A stretch of 64,000 nucleotides of DNA from Asticcacaulis sp. SL142 (GTDB lineage: Bacteria > Pseudomonadota > Alphaproteobacteria > Caulobacterales > Caulobacteraceae), in the NCBI RefSeq assembly GCF_026625745.1, contig NZ_CP113061.1, positions 496,001-560,000 on the forward strand. Direction: 5' to 3'. This document shows, piece by piece, positions 25,875 through 35,806 of this stretch. The first letter of the stretch is position 1. Every line of letters begins with the position of its first letter. Below the pieces are notes generated by a model. It had not been told where the DNA came from and made no database searches. It was given only the letters and a program-made list of their open reading frames with translations. The position numbers were made by a program, and so were the translations under genes.

Positions 25875-28097
25875 ATGAGTGATGTAGTGATTCCCGAAAA
25901 CGCCGGTGGGCGGATACTGAACGAAGACTTGGGCGAAGCCCTGTCGCGGCGCTATCTGGCCTATGCCTTGTCTACCATTATGCACCGGGCCCTGCCGGAC
26001 GTGCGCGATGGTCTGAAGCCTGTGCACAGGCGCGTGCTCTATGCCATGCACAATATGCGTCTGAACCCTCAATCGGCCGCACGTAAGTGCGCTAAGGTCG
26101 TCGGGGAAGTCATGGGTAACTTCCACCCGCACGGTGACCAGTCGATCTATGACGCGCTGGTGCGGATGGCGCAGTGGTTCGCGCAGCGCTACCCCATGGT
26201 CGATGGTCAGGGTAATTTCGGTAATATCGACGGCGATTCCGCCGCCGCCATGCGTTACACTGAGTGCAAGATGACGGCGGCAGCTATGCTGTTGCTGGAC
26301 GGCATTGATGAAAACGCCGTCGATTTTCGCCCGACCTATGACAATCAGGACGAAGAACCGGTTATCTTGCCAGCGGGGTTCCCAAACCTGTTGGCCAATG
26401 GCGCGACCGGTATTGCGGTGGGTATGGCGACCTCGATTCCGCCCCACAATGTTTCCGAGTTGATCGACGCCTGTAAGCTGCTGATTGAGAGCCCTCATTC
26501 GGATACGGCGGCCCTGATGCAGTTCGTGCAGGGGCCAGATTTTCCCACTGGCGGGATATGTGTTGAACGCCCGGAGACCATTCAGGAAGCTTATGAAACC
26601 GGACGTGGTTCCCTGCGGACGCGGGCACGGTATGAGGTTGAGGATCTGGGGCGCGGCAACTGGCGCATCAAGGTCACTGAAATACCTTACATGGTGCAAA
26701 AGTCGCGCCTGATCGAACAACTGGCCGATCTGATCGAAGCCAAAAAAGCCCCGCTTCTGGGTGATGTCCGTGACGAATCAGACGAAGAAATCCGTCTGAT
26801 TCTTGAGCCTAAGACGCGTAATATCGAACCCGAAGTCCTGATGGAAAGCCTGTTCAAGGTTTCTGATCTGGAAACACGTTTTGCGATCAATATCAACGTG
26901 CTGGATGCTTCCGGTGCGCCGCGGGTTATGGGACTTAAGCCATGTCTGGTGGCTTTCCTTGATCACCGCCGGATAGTTTTGGTACGCCAGTCGAACTGGC
27001 GTCTGGAGCGGATCGAAAAGCGTCTGCACGTCCTTGATGGCTTGATGATCGCGTTCCTTAATCTGGATGAGGTCATTCGTATCATCCGTGAGGATGAAAA
27101 GCCGCGCGATACTTTGATGGCGCGTTTTTCTCTCAGTGAACCCCAGGTCGATTACATCCTTGATACGCGTTTGCGTCAGTTGGCGCGGCTTGAGGAAATG
27201 GCGATCCAGAGCGAGCATGACAAACTGGCCAAAGAACGTGATGGGCTGCTGGCCCTGCTGGGGTCCGAAAAGAAGCAGTGGAAGCGGATTGATGAGCAGT
27301 TAAGCGAAGTCCGCAAACAGCTTTTGTCGCAGCGCCGCACGACCTATGCCGAAGCTCCGCAGGGCATTGAAGTGGCCTCAATCGAATCCTACCTGCCAAA
27401 AGAGCCGATTACCGTCATCCTGTCAGAGCGTGGCTGGATTCGGGCGGCTAAGGGACGTATTGAAGATCCGTCCGAACTAAAGTTTAAAGAAGGCGATCAG
27501 CACGCCTTCCTGATCCCGGCGTTTACGACCGATAAGCTGCTGATCATGACATCCGATGGTCGCTTCCTGACGCTGGGCTGTGACAAACTGCCATCGGCGC
27601 GGGGCCATGGTGAGCCATTGCGGTTGATGCTGGATATCGAAGAGTCGGCTAAGATCATGACCATCTTTACCTTCACGCCCGGTCAAAAGCGCCTGATGGT
27701 CTCAAAGAATGGTTATGGCTTTATCATGAACGAAGAAGACGCTCTGGCCAACAAAAAGGCGGGTAAGCAGGTGCTTAACGTCGATGGCACCGAAGCGTTC
27801 GCGACCTTGCCCGTGACCGGTGACCAGGTCATGATCCTGGGTGAAAACAATAAACTCCTGATCTATCCCGTGTCAGAACTGCCCGAAATGGCACGCGGCA
27901 AGGGCGTCAAGCTTCAGGGCTATAAGGACGGCGGCGTCAGGGACATCACTCTGTTCGATTCAACGCAGCCCGTGGTTTGGTACGATGGATCGAGAAAAGC
28001 GCGTGATTTCAAGGATTTCAAGGACTATGTCGGCAGGCGGGCATCGGTCGGACGCATCGCGCCGCGCGGCTTGAGAAAGCTGCGGCCAAGCGGATAG
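25875..28097 (+). CDS. parC: DNA topoisomerase IV subunit A
   Basis: A 740-residue type IIA topoisomerase subunit for chromosome decatenation. The winged-helix active site has the catalytic Tyr128 in AAAMRYTE. The breakage-reunion core is followed by a tower/coiled-coil segment, and the C-terminal part has broken beta-pinwheel blades, as in ParC rather than GyrA. The quinolone-pocket helix reads HPHGDQSIYDAL: Gln89 stands where Escherichia GyrA and ParC have Ser83/Ser80, while the acidic Asp93 is kept. parE is not in the window. Confidence 0.95.
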   Translation: MSDVVIPENAGGRILNEDLGEALSRRYLAYALSTIMHRALPDVRDGLKPVHRRVLYAMHNMRLNPQSAARKCAKVVGEVMGNFHPHGDQSIYDALVRMAQWFAQRYPMVDGQGNFGNIDGDSAAAMRYTECKMTAAAMLLLDGIDENAVDFRPTYDNQDEEPVILPAGFPNLLANGATGIAVGMATSIPPHNVSELIDACKLLIESPHSDTAALMQFVQGPDFPTGGICVERPETIQEAYETGRGSLRTRARYEVEDLGRGNWRIKVTEIPYMVQKSRLIEQLADLIEAKKAPLLGDVRDESDEEIRLILEPKTRNIEPEVLMESLFKVSDLETRFAININVLDASGAPRVMGLKPCLVAFLDHRRIVLVRQSNWRLERIEKRLHVLDGLMIAFLNLDEVIRIIREDEKPRDTLMARFSLSEPQVDYILDTRLRQLARLEEMAIQSEHDKLAKERDGLLALLGSEKKQWKRIDEQLSEVRKQLLSQRRTTYAEAPQGIEVASIESYLPKEPITVILSERGWIRAAKGRIEDPSELKFKEGDQHAFLIPAFTTDKLLIMTSDGRFLTLGCDKLPSARGHGEPLRLMLDIEESAKIMTIFTFTPGQKRLMVSKNGYGFIMNEEDALANKKAGKQVLNVDGTEAFATLPVTGDQVMILGENNKLLIYPVSELPEMARGKGVKLQGYKDGGVRDITLFDSTQPVVWYDGSRKARDFKDFKDYVGRRASVGRIAPRGLRKLRPSG

Positions 28098-28203
28098 TGT
28101 GGCCTAAATCACTCTTTGGCCACTCACCGCATGCGGCAAGTAAATTGCATATTGATGGCGCATCTGTTTCATGTTGCAGTGCATCATCAATATGGGGTAC
28201 TTT

Positions 28204-28845
28204 ATGCGCGACTTAGCCAGTATCAACGACACGTCTGAAAAAATCAGCGATATGCTGACACATACGATTACCCTGATCGACGGTAAGTCGGTCACCCTAC
28301 GCGATCTTATCGGGCGTATCGGGGAGCAAGGTTTCCTGCTGTTGTGCGCGCTTCTGACCCTGCCGTTTCTGTTGCCCGTATCAATTCCCGGTGTCAGCAC
28401 AGTGTTTGGGGTGGCCATATTGCTGATCAGTCTGGCGATTACGCTCAATCGTTTGCCTTGGCTACCCAGCCAGATTCTTGACCGCGAACTTGAGGCGGAC
28501 AAGCTGGTTCCGGTGCTGGAAAGAGGCGTGAAGATTGTCTCCCGCATTGATCCCTATGTGCAGCCGCGCCTTCTGATGTTTTCAACAGGCGCTGTCATCA
28601 ACAGGTTCAACGGGGCCGTGCTGATGTTTTCGGCACTGCTGCTGATGCTGCCTTTGGGCTTCATTCCCTTCTCCAACACCCTGCCTGGCGTCGCCATTTT
28701 ATTGATGTCGATAGGCATGGTTCAGCGTGACGGCGCTTTGGTGGTTGCGGGCTACAGCTTTGTGATAGCTACTCTGGTCTACTTTGGCGTTCTGGCCTAT
28801 GCCGCCCTGAGTGCTGGGCAAGGCTTGTCATCCCTGATTTCTTAA
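28204..28845 (+). CDS. exoD: ExoD-family membrane protein
   Basis: A 213-residue inner-membrane protein with four to five hydrophobic segments. The pattern FLLLCALLTLPFLLPVSIPG, then GVAILLISLAITLNRLPWLP, and later LPLGFIPFSNTLPGVAILL is the ExoD signature. In rhizobia ExoD affects exopolysaccharide and alkali tolerance; the molecular role is unclear. The ATG at 28204 follows GGGGT. An in-frame ATG at 28171 lacks a ribosome site. Its end overlaps the convergent bpt stop by four bases. Confidence 0.85.
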   Translation: MRDLASINDTSEKISDMLTHTITLIDGKSVTLRDLIGRIGEQGFLLLCALLTLPFLLPVSIPGVSTVFGVAILLISLAITLNRLPWLPSQILDRELEADKLVPVLERGVKIVSRIDPYVQPRLLMFSTGAVINRFNGAVLMFSALLLMLPLGFIPFSNTLPGVAILLMSIGMVQRDGALVVAGYSFVIATLVYFGVLAYAALSAGQGLSSLIS

Positions 28846-29561
28846 GGCCTGATGCGCTGCCAGCCGCCATCGGTTAGGCCTTCGAGGGGGCGGTAGCGGG
28901 ACTTGTAGTCCATCTTGGGGCTGCCCTTCACCCAATAGCCCAGATAGACATACGGATAGCCAACTTTTTGAGCCTGAGCGATGTGGTCAAGGATAACATA
29001 TCGGCCCAGAGACCGGCTCATCAGATCCGGATCATAAAAGCTGTAGACCAGTGACAATCCGTCATTGAGCGCATCGACCAGAACACAACCAATCAGGCGA
29101 CCATCAAGCCTATATTCAATGATGTGTGTGCGCACCAGCGTGTCTTCGATCATGGCCACAAGGTCAGGCCAGGTCATGTCCATCATACCGCCGTCCGGGT
29201 GACGCGACCGGAGATAGCGTTGCAGTAATTCGTATTGTTCCCGGCTGGCTTCGGCTTCGACAAAGGATTTCGTAAGGTCGCTGTTGCGCTTAAAAATCCG
29301 CCGGTCACTTTTGGACAGAACATATTCATTCACCGGGATGCGCACCGATTGGCAGGCATTACAGTTATGGCAGGCGGGACGGTAGGCGATGTTCTGAGAG
29401 CGCCGGAACCCTATGGCCGATAGCTGGTCGTTGACGCTTATGGCTTCCAGAGGCGGCAGGTGCACAAACACCTTACGCTCTTCCAGATTAGGCAAATAGG
29501 GGCAGGGACCGGGTATGGTCAGATAATACCTGAGTTTTCGTCCCGGAAAATGCTCGCTCAT
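28842..29561 (-). CDS. bpt: Aspartate/glutamate leucyltransferase (Bpt)
   Basis: A 239-residue aminoacyl-tRNA-protein transferase that adds Leu to N-terminal Asp or Glu, feeding the N-degron pathway to ClpS/ClpAP. The N-terminal ATE domain contains GPCPYLPNLEERKVF and YRPACHNCNACQSVRI. The C-terminal GNAT-like domain includes LDGRLIGCVLVDALNDGLS and LGRYVILDHI. The length is typical of bacterial Bpt. Confidence 0.93.
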   Translation of the reverse strand: MSEHFPGRKLRYYLTIPGPCPYLPNLEERKVFVHLPPLEAISVNDQLSAIGFRRSQNIAYRPACHNCNACQSVRIPVNEYVLSKSDRRIFKRNSDLTKSFVEAEASREQYELLQRYLRSRHPDGGMMDMTWPDLVAMIEDTLVRTHIIEYRLDGRLIGCVLVDALNDGLSLVYSFYDPDLMSRSLGRYVILDHIAQAQKVGYPYVYLGYWVKGSPKMDYKSRYRPLEGLTDGGWQRIRP

Positions 29562-29621
29562 AGCGCGTTACTGACGGCCTGAATTAAAATATCTGGAACC
29601 CTATCAGACCCCAAAAACGCC

Positions 29622-30521
29622 TTAAAGTGAAGGGTTATCTGGCAAAACAGGCGCTTCACGCAGCAAAATTATAGCGATGCGGCGATTTCCGGCAAGGGTG
29701 GGATCATCCGGATACAGCGGCTCCTTAGCGGCCTTGCCGGAAACCTGAGCGATTCGATCCTGATCAACACCCGCGCCTTGCAAAATCGATCGCGACGCAT
29801 CTGCACGTTGCGCCGACAGCGCCCAGTCTTTTTCGGCACCGCCTGCCGTGCTGGCTGAGGTATGTCCGGTGATTGAAATGCGGTTCGGCAATTGATTGAT
29901 AATCTTGGCTATAGCCCGCAACAGGGTTCGTGCCCGCTCATTGGGACGTGCGGAACCGGCATCAAACATGGATCGGCCTTCCTGATCAATCAATTGGACG
30001 CGCAGGCCTTCAGGAGTTTGGTCGATCAGAATGTTTTTAGATAGTTCCGCCAGTTCAGGCATGTCCTGTAAGGCCTGACGCAAGGATTCGGCGGCACTTC
30101 GGAATGATTCTTCCTCGCGCTTTAGAAGTTCTTCGCGCAGTTCGTCCTCACTGGATTTTGACAGGTCTCCGGAGGTGGTCGACTGGCCGTCACGGTCCTG
30201 CATATTGGGCGCTTCGGGGGCCAGTTGCTCAATAAATGCCATGGCGCCGGCACTTTGCGCACCTTCGTCGCCGACGGCCGTTCCACCCAGAATCCCGCCG
30301 GAGCCACTGGATGACGAAGACACGCTGGCGGGTGCGAAATAGTCGGCAACGCCGCGCTTTTGTTCGGGGCTGGTGGTATTTATCAGCCACATCAACAAAA
30401 AGAAAGCCATCATCGCGGTCACGAAGTCAGCATAGGCGACTTTCCACGCGCCGCCATGGTGGCCACCACCGACCACTTTTTTGACTTTTTTGATGACGAC
30501 GGGGGCGTCGCGGCTGGCCAT
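29622..30521 (-). CDS. motB: Flagellar motor stator protein MotB
   Basis: A 299-residue stator subunit. The single TM helix WKVAYADFVTAMMAFFLLMW (residues 26-45) holds the proton-binding Asp32. A Ser/Gly-rich linker and a C-terminal OmpA-like peptidoglycan-binding domain (SITGHTSAS, NRRIAIILL) follow. The start MASRDAPVVIKK has AAGGA 6 bases upstream; the same frame stays open 65 codons further up but without family resemblance. motA is not adjacent, so the stator genes are split as in Caulobacter. Confidence 0.95.
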   Translation of the reverse strand: MASRDAPVVIKKVKKVVGGGHHGGAWKVAYADFVTAMMAFFLLMWLINTTSPEQKRGVADYFAPASVSSSSSGSGGILGGTAVGDEGAQSAGAMAFIEQLAPEAPNMQDRDGQSTTSGDLSKSSEDELREELLKREEESFRSAAESLRQALQDMPELAELSKNILIDQTPEGLRVQLIDQEGRSMFDAGSARPNERARTLLRAIAKIINQLPNRISITGHTSASTAGGAEKDWALSAQRADASRSILQGAGVDQDRIAQVSGKAAKEPLYPDDPTLAGNRRIAIILLREAPVLPDNPSL

Positions 30522-30676
30522 GAAGAATCCTTGCAGGCAAAGGGTTTCATGATGTTTAACGCTGTTATAGTTAACAGGTAGTTGAGGGGCGTGGCCTTCA
30601 AGCTTTGGTTTGACCTTATGCCCCGTCTCAGTCCATAGAGGGTATACATGATTTAAACCGTGAACCGGAGATTCCC

Positions 30677-31150
30677 GTGACTCAAAAACCGCCGTTGCGC
30701 CATGTGCTTGGGGCATTTGCCACCGGGGTGTGCGTTATTACGGCTCAGGCTAATGGGCATATTATTGGACTAACGGCCAATTCGTTTACGTCGGTATCCC
30801 TTGACCCGCCGCTGGTGCTTTGGTGTCTGGATAATCGCTGTGAGCGGTATGATATCTTCGCTAAGGCGGACGCATTTGACATCAATATCCTCAGCAGTGA
30901 ACAAAGTCCTTTGTCTGACCGGTTTGCGCGCGGCGATGCGGTTATCGGGGATCATGAGGGCCTGTTGACGCTGGATCACCCTTTGCGCCTCAAGAAGGTC
31001 ATTGGCTGGCTATCGTGCGTAACGCATGAAACGCGAGTTGTCGGTGACCACCTGCTCATTGTGGGCAAGGTTGAAGCCTATGACTACGGGGCGGGTGAGG
31101 GGTTGACGTTTTTTCGTGGCCGTTACGGTCAAACCCATATGTTCGGTTAA
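30677..31150 (+). CDS. Flavin reductase-domain protein
   Basis: A 157-residue split-barrel FMN-binding protein: FATGVCVITAQANG, then LTANSFTSVSLDPPLVLWCL and DHLLIVGKVEAYD. The family includes NAD(P)H:flavin oxidoreductases that supply reduced flavin to two-component monooxygenases. No partner monooxygenase is adjacent, so the electron acceptor is unknown. GTG start after GGAG. The next gene follows after 9 bases, so they are probably co-transcribed. Confidence 0.88.
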   Translation: MTQKPPLRHVLGAFATGVCVITAQANGHIIGLTANSFTSVSLDPPLVLWCLDNRCERYDIFAKADAFDINILSSEQSPLSDRFARGDAVIGDHEGLLTLDHPLRLKKVIGWLSCVTHETRVVGDHLLIVGKVEAYDYGAGEGLTFFRGRYGQTHMFG

Positions 31151-31159
31151 GGTAGCCTT

Positions 31160-32029
31160 ATGAAAATAGTATTCGCAGGTCTGGGTGTCATGGGCGCTCC
31201 CATGGCCGGTCATTTGCTCAAAGCCGGACTATCGGTCACGGGCTATAATCGCAGCAATGATAAGGCGCAGATTTGGGCTGAAACGCACGGTGCGCCGGTT
31301 GATGCGGACTTTGAGCGTGCGGTCAGCACTGCGGACATTCTGGTTTTGTGTGTCGGTAATGACACTGATGTGCGCGGCTTGGTAATGCGCGCGGAAGAAG
31401 TCATGCCATCGGGCAGCCTGATCATCGATCATACGACGACGTCGGCTAAACTGGCGCGGGAACTTTTTGATGTATGTGCATCAAAAGGCATAGAATTTGT
31501 TGATGCCCCTGTCTCTGGCGGTCAGGCGGGGGCCGTCAATGGCCAGTTATCAATTATGGTGGGCGGTAGTGCTAACGCCGTAGAACGCGCACAGATTGTT
31601 TTCGCGCCCTATGCCAAAAGTGTTACCCATATTGGCGAGGCGGGGTCTGGACAATTGGCCAAGATGGCCAACCAAATCGCTATTGCCGGTGCGGTGCAAG
31701 GGGTGGCCGAAGCGCTTCATTTTACCAAATCGGCCGGTCTTGATCCGGCGTTGGTGTTTGACACGATTTCCAAGGGGGCGGCGGGGTCTTGGCAGATGGA
31801 AAACCGCTGGGCGACCATGGCGACGGATAAGTATGATTTCGGGTTTGCGGTCGATTGGATGCGCAAGGATTTAGGTATTGCGCTGGATGAGGCGCGCTCA
31901 AATGGCGCACATCTGTCGGTCGCCGCTCTGGTTGATCAGTTCTATTCGGAAGTGCAAGCCATGGGTGGCAAGCGCTGGGACACCTCATCGCTTCATGCGC
32001 GGTTAGAAGATCGTCGCAAAAAGCTTTGA
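31160..32029 (+). CDS. NAD(P)-dependent beta-hydroxyacid dehydrogenase (HIBADH family)
   Basis: A 289-residue dehydrogenase. The nucleotide-binding motif is GLGVMGAPMAGHLLKAG (residues 6-22), the substrate motif is DAPVSGGQAGAVNGQLSIMV, and the catalytic Lys is in KMANQIAIAG. The family oxidises 3-hydroxyisobutyrate, tartronate semialdehyde or related beta-hydroxyacids. The substrate is not fixed by sequence; 3-hydroxyisobutyrate from valine is one candidate. It probably shares a transcript with the flavin reductase gene. Confidence 0.88.
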   Translation: MKIVFAGLGVMGAPMAGHLLKAGLSVTGYNRSNDKAQIWAETHGAPVDADFERAVSTADILVLCVGNDTDVRGLVMRAEEVMPSGSLIIDHTTTSAKLARELFDVCASKGIEFVDAPVSGGQAGAVNGQLSIMVGGSANAVERAQIVFAPYAKSVTHIGEAGSGQLAKMANQIAIAGAVQGVAEALHFTKSAGLDPALVFDTISKGAAGSWQMENRWATMATDKYDFGFAVDWMRKDLGIALDEARSNGAHLSVAALVDQFYSEVQAMGGKRWDTSSLHARLEDRRKKL

Positions 32030-32052
32030 TTTCCGGGTTGGCCCCAAGACCT

Positions 32053-33054
32053 TTACCTGTTTAGTTTCTCAGCCACTTCCTTGGCAAAGTAAGTCAGAAC
32101 ACCTGACGCACCGGCGCGCTTGAAGGCCGTCAGGCTTTCCAGCACGGCGCGGTCGTGATCGAGTAAGCCCTGATCGGATGCAGCCTTGATCATCGCATAT
32201 TCGCCGGACACCTGATAGGCGAAGGTTGGCACCTTAAATGTATCGGCCACACGCCAGACGATATCGAGGTAGGGCAGGCCCGGCTTGACCATGACCATGT
32301 CAGCACCTTCCTGGATATCGAGCGCGACTTCCCGCAGGGCTTCATCAGTATTGGCGGAATTCATCTGATAGGTTTTCTTATCGCCTTTCAAGGCTTTGAC
32401 GCCGATGGCGTCACGATAAGGGCCGTAAAATGCTGAGGCATATTTGGCGGCATAGGACATGATCAGCGCGTCCTTATGCCCGCGGGTCTCCAGAGCCTGA
32501 CGGATCGCGCCGATGCGGCCATCCATCATGTCTGAGGGGGCAACAATATCAGCACCGGCTTCATATTGGACGACGGTTTGCTCAATCAGAGCTTCAATCG
32601 TCGCATCATTGTCGATCTTATCGTTGATCAGAAGACCGTCGTGACCGTGGTCGGTATAGGGATCAAGGGCGACATCGACAATCAGCCCGATATCGGGAAC
32701 GGCGGACTTAATGGCGCGGCAGACCAGTGGAATTATGCCTTGTGGGTCAAGGGCGGCGCGTCCGTCGCTGAAGCGCTTGCGTTCATCAATGTGAGGAAAT
32801 AGCGCCAGCGCTTTTATGCCAAGATCGCGGGCGGCCTTGGCTTCACGTACGGCCTCATCAAGGCTCAGGCGATCAATGCCCTTAAGTGAGCCAATTGGAT
32901 CGCGGGCGATGTCGCGGTCGTGAACGAATATGGGCCAGATAAGATCGGAGGCTAAGAGCGTGTGTTCCTGAACCAGGTCCCTGATCCAGCCATTTTGACG
33001 TAGGCGACGGGGACGTGCAAACGGGTAGGCTCCCGTAACAGGAACGAAGGTCAT
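32053..33054 (-). CDS. hemB: Porphobilinogen synthase (delta-aminolevulinic acid dehydratase)
   Basis: A 333-residue enzyme condensing two 5-aminolevulinate molecules in haem synthesis. The two Schiff-base lysines are in MSYAAKYASAFYGPYRDA and MVMVKPGLPYLDI. The metal-site region DVALDPYTDHGHDG has Asp in place of the zinc cysteines, the Mg-dependent type. It lies about 1.5 kb from hemA, the preceding enzyme, on the opposite strand. Confidence 0.96.
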   Translation of the reverse strand: MTFVPVTGAYPFARPRRLRQNGWIRDLVQEHTLLASDLIWPIFVHDRDIARDPIGSLKGIDRLSLDEAVREAKAARDLGIKALALFPHIDERKRFSDGRAALDPQGIIPLVCRAIKSAVPDIGLIVDVALDPYTDHGHDGLLINDKIDNDATIEALIEQTVVQYEAGADIVAPSDMMDGRIGAIRQALETRGHKDALIMSYAAKYASAFYGPYRDAIGVKALKGDKKTYQMNSANTDEALREVALDIQEGADMVMVKPGLPYLDIVWRVADTFKVPTFAYQVSGEYAMIKAASDQGLLDHDRAVLESLTAFKRAGASGVLTYFAKEVAEKLNR

Positions 33055-33077
33055 TCTAAAAACTCAAAATTGGAAGA

Positions 33078-33683
33078 TCAGTTGCCGGTTTTGCAGTCGG
33101 CATAGGCCTGAAAAATGTCCTTGCCAATACATTTGTGCTTGATGAGGCGAAGAAAACCGACCGTCGAGGTGGTCAAAATCCACAGGGTCGCAATCAGGGT
33201 AAAAAAGGCGGAAACAATAAAGCCGGAAGCGGCGGTAATAATGGAAACAACGGGAATTTTGGAGGTATCAAGGTCGTTGAGATTTATATCTAAGGTTCGC
33301 CAGTCCGTTACATCATATTGGGTCATGAAAATTTGGATGATGGTGAAGGTCAGAAACACCGTGCAAATCAGAGCGATGAAGGTGGCCATGGACCAAAGGA
33401 CGAACACGACCCAGAAGTTGCGAATTTGATAGGCGTAATGGCTGGTAATATAATTCTTGATCTGCGATTTTCGCATATAGGCGATAACGGCGGCGATAAG
33501 CGCGGTAAGGCCAAGCGAAAACGGGCTTACAAATAATAGCCCATACACCAGAAATGCCAGGTTGCGTTCATCGGCCGCAGATGTCGCCTTTGGCGACGCG
33601 CTGATGCGGCCCCCCAACGTGGACTGAATACCGAGATGCGTCAAAATGCCTGAGGCTTCTGGACGATGGTGATCGGTTATCAT
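33078..33683 (-). CDS. DUF4870-like membrane protein
   Basis: A 201-residue membrane protein with three to four hydrophobic segments (about 45-68, 88-115, 145-180). Between them SHYAYQIRNFW resembles the conserved helix of small DUF4870-type proteins. The N-terminal 35 residues are polar. Function unknown. It lies 23 bases upstream of hemB on the same strand, so the two may be co-transcribed. Confidence 0.7.
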   Translation of the reverse strand: MITDHHRPEASGILTHLGIQSTLGGRISASPKATSAADERNLAFLVYGLLFVSPFSLGLTALIAAVIAYMRKSQIKNYITSHYAYQIRNFWVVFVLWSMATFIALICTVFLTFTIIQIFMTQYDVTDWRTLDINLNDLDTSKIPVVSIITAASGFIVSAFFTLIATLWILTTSTVGFLRLIKHKCIGKDIFQAYADCKTGN

Positions 33684-33769
33684 TCTTGATTTCCTTCCAC
33701 GACACGCAGGAATAAGCGGGCATCATGGCAAATAATTGATGAAAATGCAAACCGTGATGCATCGCACCC

Positions 33770-34303
33770 TTATTTTAAGCTTAATCGTGATAGGGCCATA
33801 ACGGTGTTCCAATTGCGCGCGGTCGCTGTGACTCTCAGGGCTTTCTCAATCTTTTCAGCAAGTTTTGACGTGCCCAAGCCCGATGGTGTGTGTAAATAAA
33901 GGGCCAAATCCGTAAGCACATAGGCTTCGTCTTCTTTTTTTAGCTCACCCAAAACTTCGTGATCAGGGTTAATGGAGGGGCTTTTGAGGTAATAAACGTG
34001 GAGTGATTTCGGTATCTGCGTAGCCTTTTTAAACGGATTGGCGGCTATGATCGCGCTGAAATCATCACGATTTAAAACGTGAATGCCGCATTCAAACCCG
34101 AAAGTGTCTTTAACCACATCCGCAACATCTGTTTCAATTTTAGAGAGGCTGTCGGGGCTTTTGAGAACCACGTTGCCGCTTTGAATGTAGGTTTCGACGT
34201 CTGTATAGCCAAGAGATTCGAGGGCTGTTTTTAGCGTTTTCATTGGTATTTTTTTGTGGCCACCGACATTAATGCCTCGAAAAAGAATGACGAAGGTCTG
34301 CAT
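33770..34303 (-). CDS. DUF1697 domain protein
   Basis: A 177-residue soluble protein. The start MQTFVILFRGINVGGHKKIPM and TYIQSGNVVLKSP are diagnostic of DUF1697. Function unknown. GC content is visibly lower than in the flanking genes, and the flanks are AT-rich, which may indicate acquisition by transfer. A TTG seven codons upstream is in frame but has no support. Confidence 0.85.
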   Translation of the reverse strand: MQTFVILFRGINVGGHKKIPMKTLKTALESLGYTDVETYIQSGNVVLKSPDSLSKIETDVADVVKDTFGFECGIHVLNRDDFSAIIAANPFKKATQIPKSLHVYYLKSPSINPDHEVLGELKKEDEAYVLTDLALYLHTPSGLGTSKLAEKIEKALRVTATARNWNTVMALSRLSLK

Positions 34304-34521
34304 GATAATGGTTCTCAAGTTCAATAAAATGAGGGGTTTATTTTAAGGGGTGCGGCATTTAGCCCTACATAAATCGTGGAATTTAACCTAATATTATGGT
34401 CAAAGAGAAATGTTTCAGCCCCATGCTTAGTTCTGGGGCTGGTCAGGCGCGGATTATACCCTTATATGCGCGCCACAAATACAAGGCGTAAGCGCTGTGT
34501 GCAGCGCCGGAGATTGATATA

Positions 34522-35745
34522 ATGGACTATAATGCCGCTTTTGAGGCCGCTGTCGAAACCGTCCGTTCGGAAGGTCGCTACCGCGTGTTCGCTAACCTCA
34601 AGCGTCATAATGGTCAGTTTCCGCGCGCGACCTGGGAGCGTCCTGATGGCACGCATCAGGACGTAACGGTTTGGTGTTCCAACGATTATCTTGGCATGGG
34701 CCAAAACCCGGTTGTGCTTGAGGCCATGCATAAAGCCATAGATGAAGCGGGGTCTGGTTCGGGCGGGACACGTAATATTTCCGGCACGACCTGGTATCAC
34801 AATGCGCTGGAAGCCGAGTTGGCTGATCTGCATCAAAAGCAGGCGGCGTTGGTGTTTACGTCCGGCTATGTCGCGAACGAAGCCACGCTGACGACCCTTT
34901 ATAAAATTTTGCCGGGTCTGATCATCTTTTCCGACGCGCTTAATCATGCGTCGATGATCGCCGGTATTCGTAACGGCGGCGGTGAGCGGCATGTCTTCCG
35001 TCACAATGATCTTGAGCATCTGGAAGCGCTGCTGAAAGCGGCACCTGTCAATGCGCCGAAACTCATCGCCTTTGAGTCGGTCTATTCAATGGACGGCGAT
35101 ATTGCCGATATCCACGGCACGGTCGCTCTGGCCCAAAAATATGGCGCGCTAACCTATATCGATGAAGTTCATGCGGTCGGTCTTTATGGTCAGCGCGGTG
35201 CCGGTGTGGCCGAGCGCGACGGGATCATGGATCAGATCGATATCATCGAAGGTACTCTGGGTAAGGCCTTTGGCATGATGGGAGGCTATATCGCCGGGTC
35301 TGCAGCTATGGTGGATGCTATCCGTCTGTGGGCGTCGGGCTTTATTTTCACGACCTCTTTGCCGCCCGCGGTCATGGCCGGAGCCACGGCTTCGGTACGC
35401 TGGCTCAAAGAACACAATGAGCGCCGCGAAGCGCATCAGGAGCGCGCACAAACTCTGATGCGCCGTTTCCGTGAAGCCGGGATTCCGGTTCTGCCGTCAG
35501 TCAGTCATATTGTACCGGTTCTTGTCGGCCATGCCCATCACTGTAAGATGATTTCGGATATGCTGCTCAATGATTTCTCAATCTATGTGCAGCCGATCAA
35601 TTACCCGACCGTGCCTAAGGGTACGGAGCGTCTGCGCTTTACGCCGTCTCCGGATCACGACGATAAAATGATGGATGAACTGGTATCGGCTATGGATAAG
35701 CTGTGGAGCCACTGCAATGTGGCACGTATGCCGGCCGTGGCGTAG
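34522..35745 (+). CDS. hemA: 5-aminolevulinate synthase
   Basis: A 407-residue PLP enzyme of the alpha-oxoamine synthase family making ALA from glycine and succinyl-CoA (Shemin route, typical of alphaproteobacteria). The glycine-rich [12 protein letters not shown] and the Schiff-base Lys in [15 protein letters not shown] are clear, as is [16 protein letters not shown] lies before the ATG. About 80-105 bases upstream is an inverted repeat (CAGCCCC at 34416-34422, GGGGCTG at 34435-34441) without a T-tract; its role is unclear. Confidence 0.97.
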   Translation: MDYNAAFEAAVETVRSEGRYRVFANLKRHNGQFPRATWERPDGTHQDVTVWCSNDYLGMGQNPVVLEAMHKAIDEAGSGSGGTRNISGTTWYHNALEAELADLHQKQAALVFTSGYVANEATLTTLYKILPGLIIFSDALNHASMIAGIRNGGGERHVFRHNDLEHLEALLKAAPVNAPKLIAFESVYSMDGDIADIHGTVALAQKYGALTYIDEVHAVGLYGQRGAGVAERDGIMDQIDIIEGTLGKAFGMMGGYIAGSAAMVDAIRLWASGFIFTTSLPPAVMAGATASVRWLKEHNERREAHQERAQTLMRRFREAGIPVLPSVSHIVPVLVGHAHHCKMISDMLLNDFSIYVQPINYPTVPKGTERLRFTPSPDHDDKMMDELVSAMDKLWSHCNVARMPAVA

Positions 35746-35806
35746 GGCTTGAATCTGGGCCTAATTCGCTTTTAAGTAACGGTCTACGCTGAATCAGAGT
35801 TCGCCC

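Noticed and set aside
25860-26720. 286-codon open frame on the minus strand
   Set aside because: It lies wholly antisense to the most conserved part of parC and has no family pattern; it is a by-product of GC-rich codon bias.
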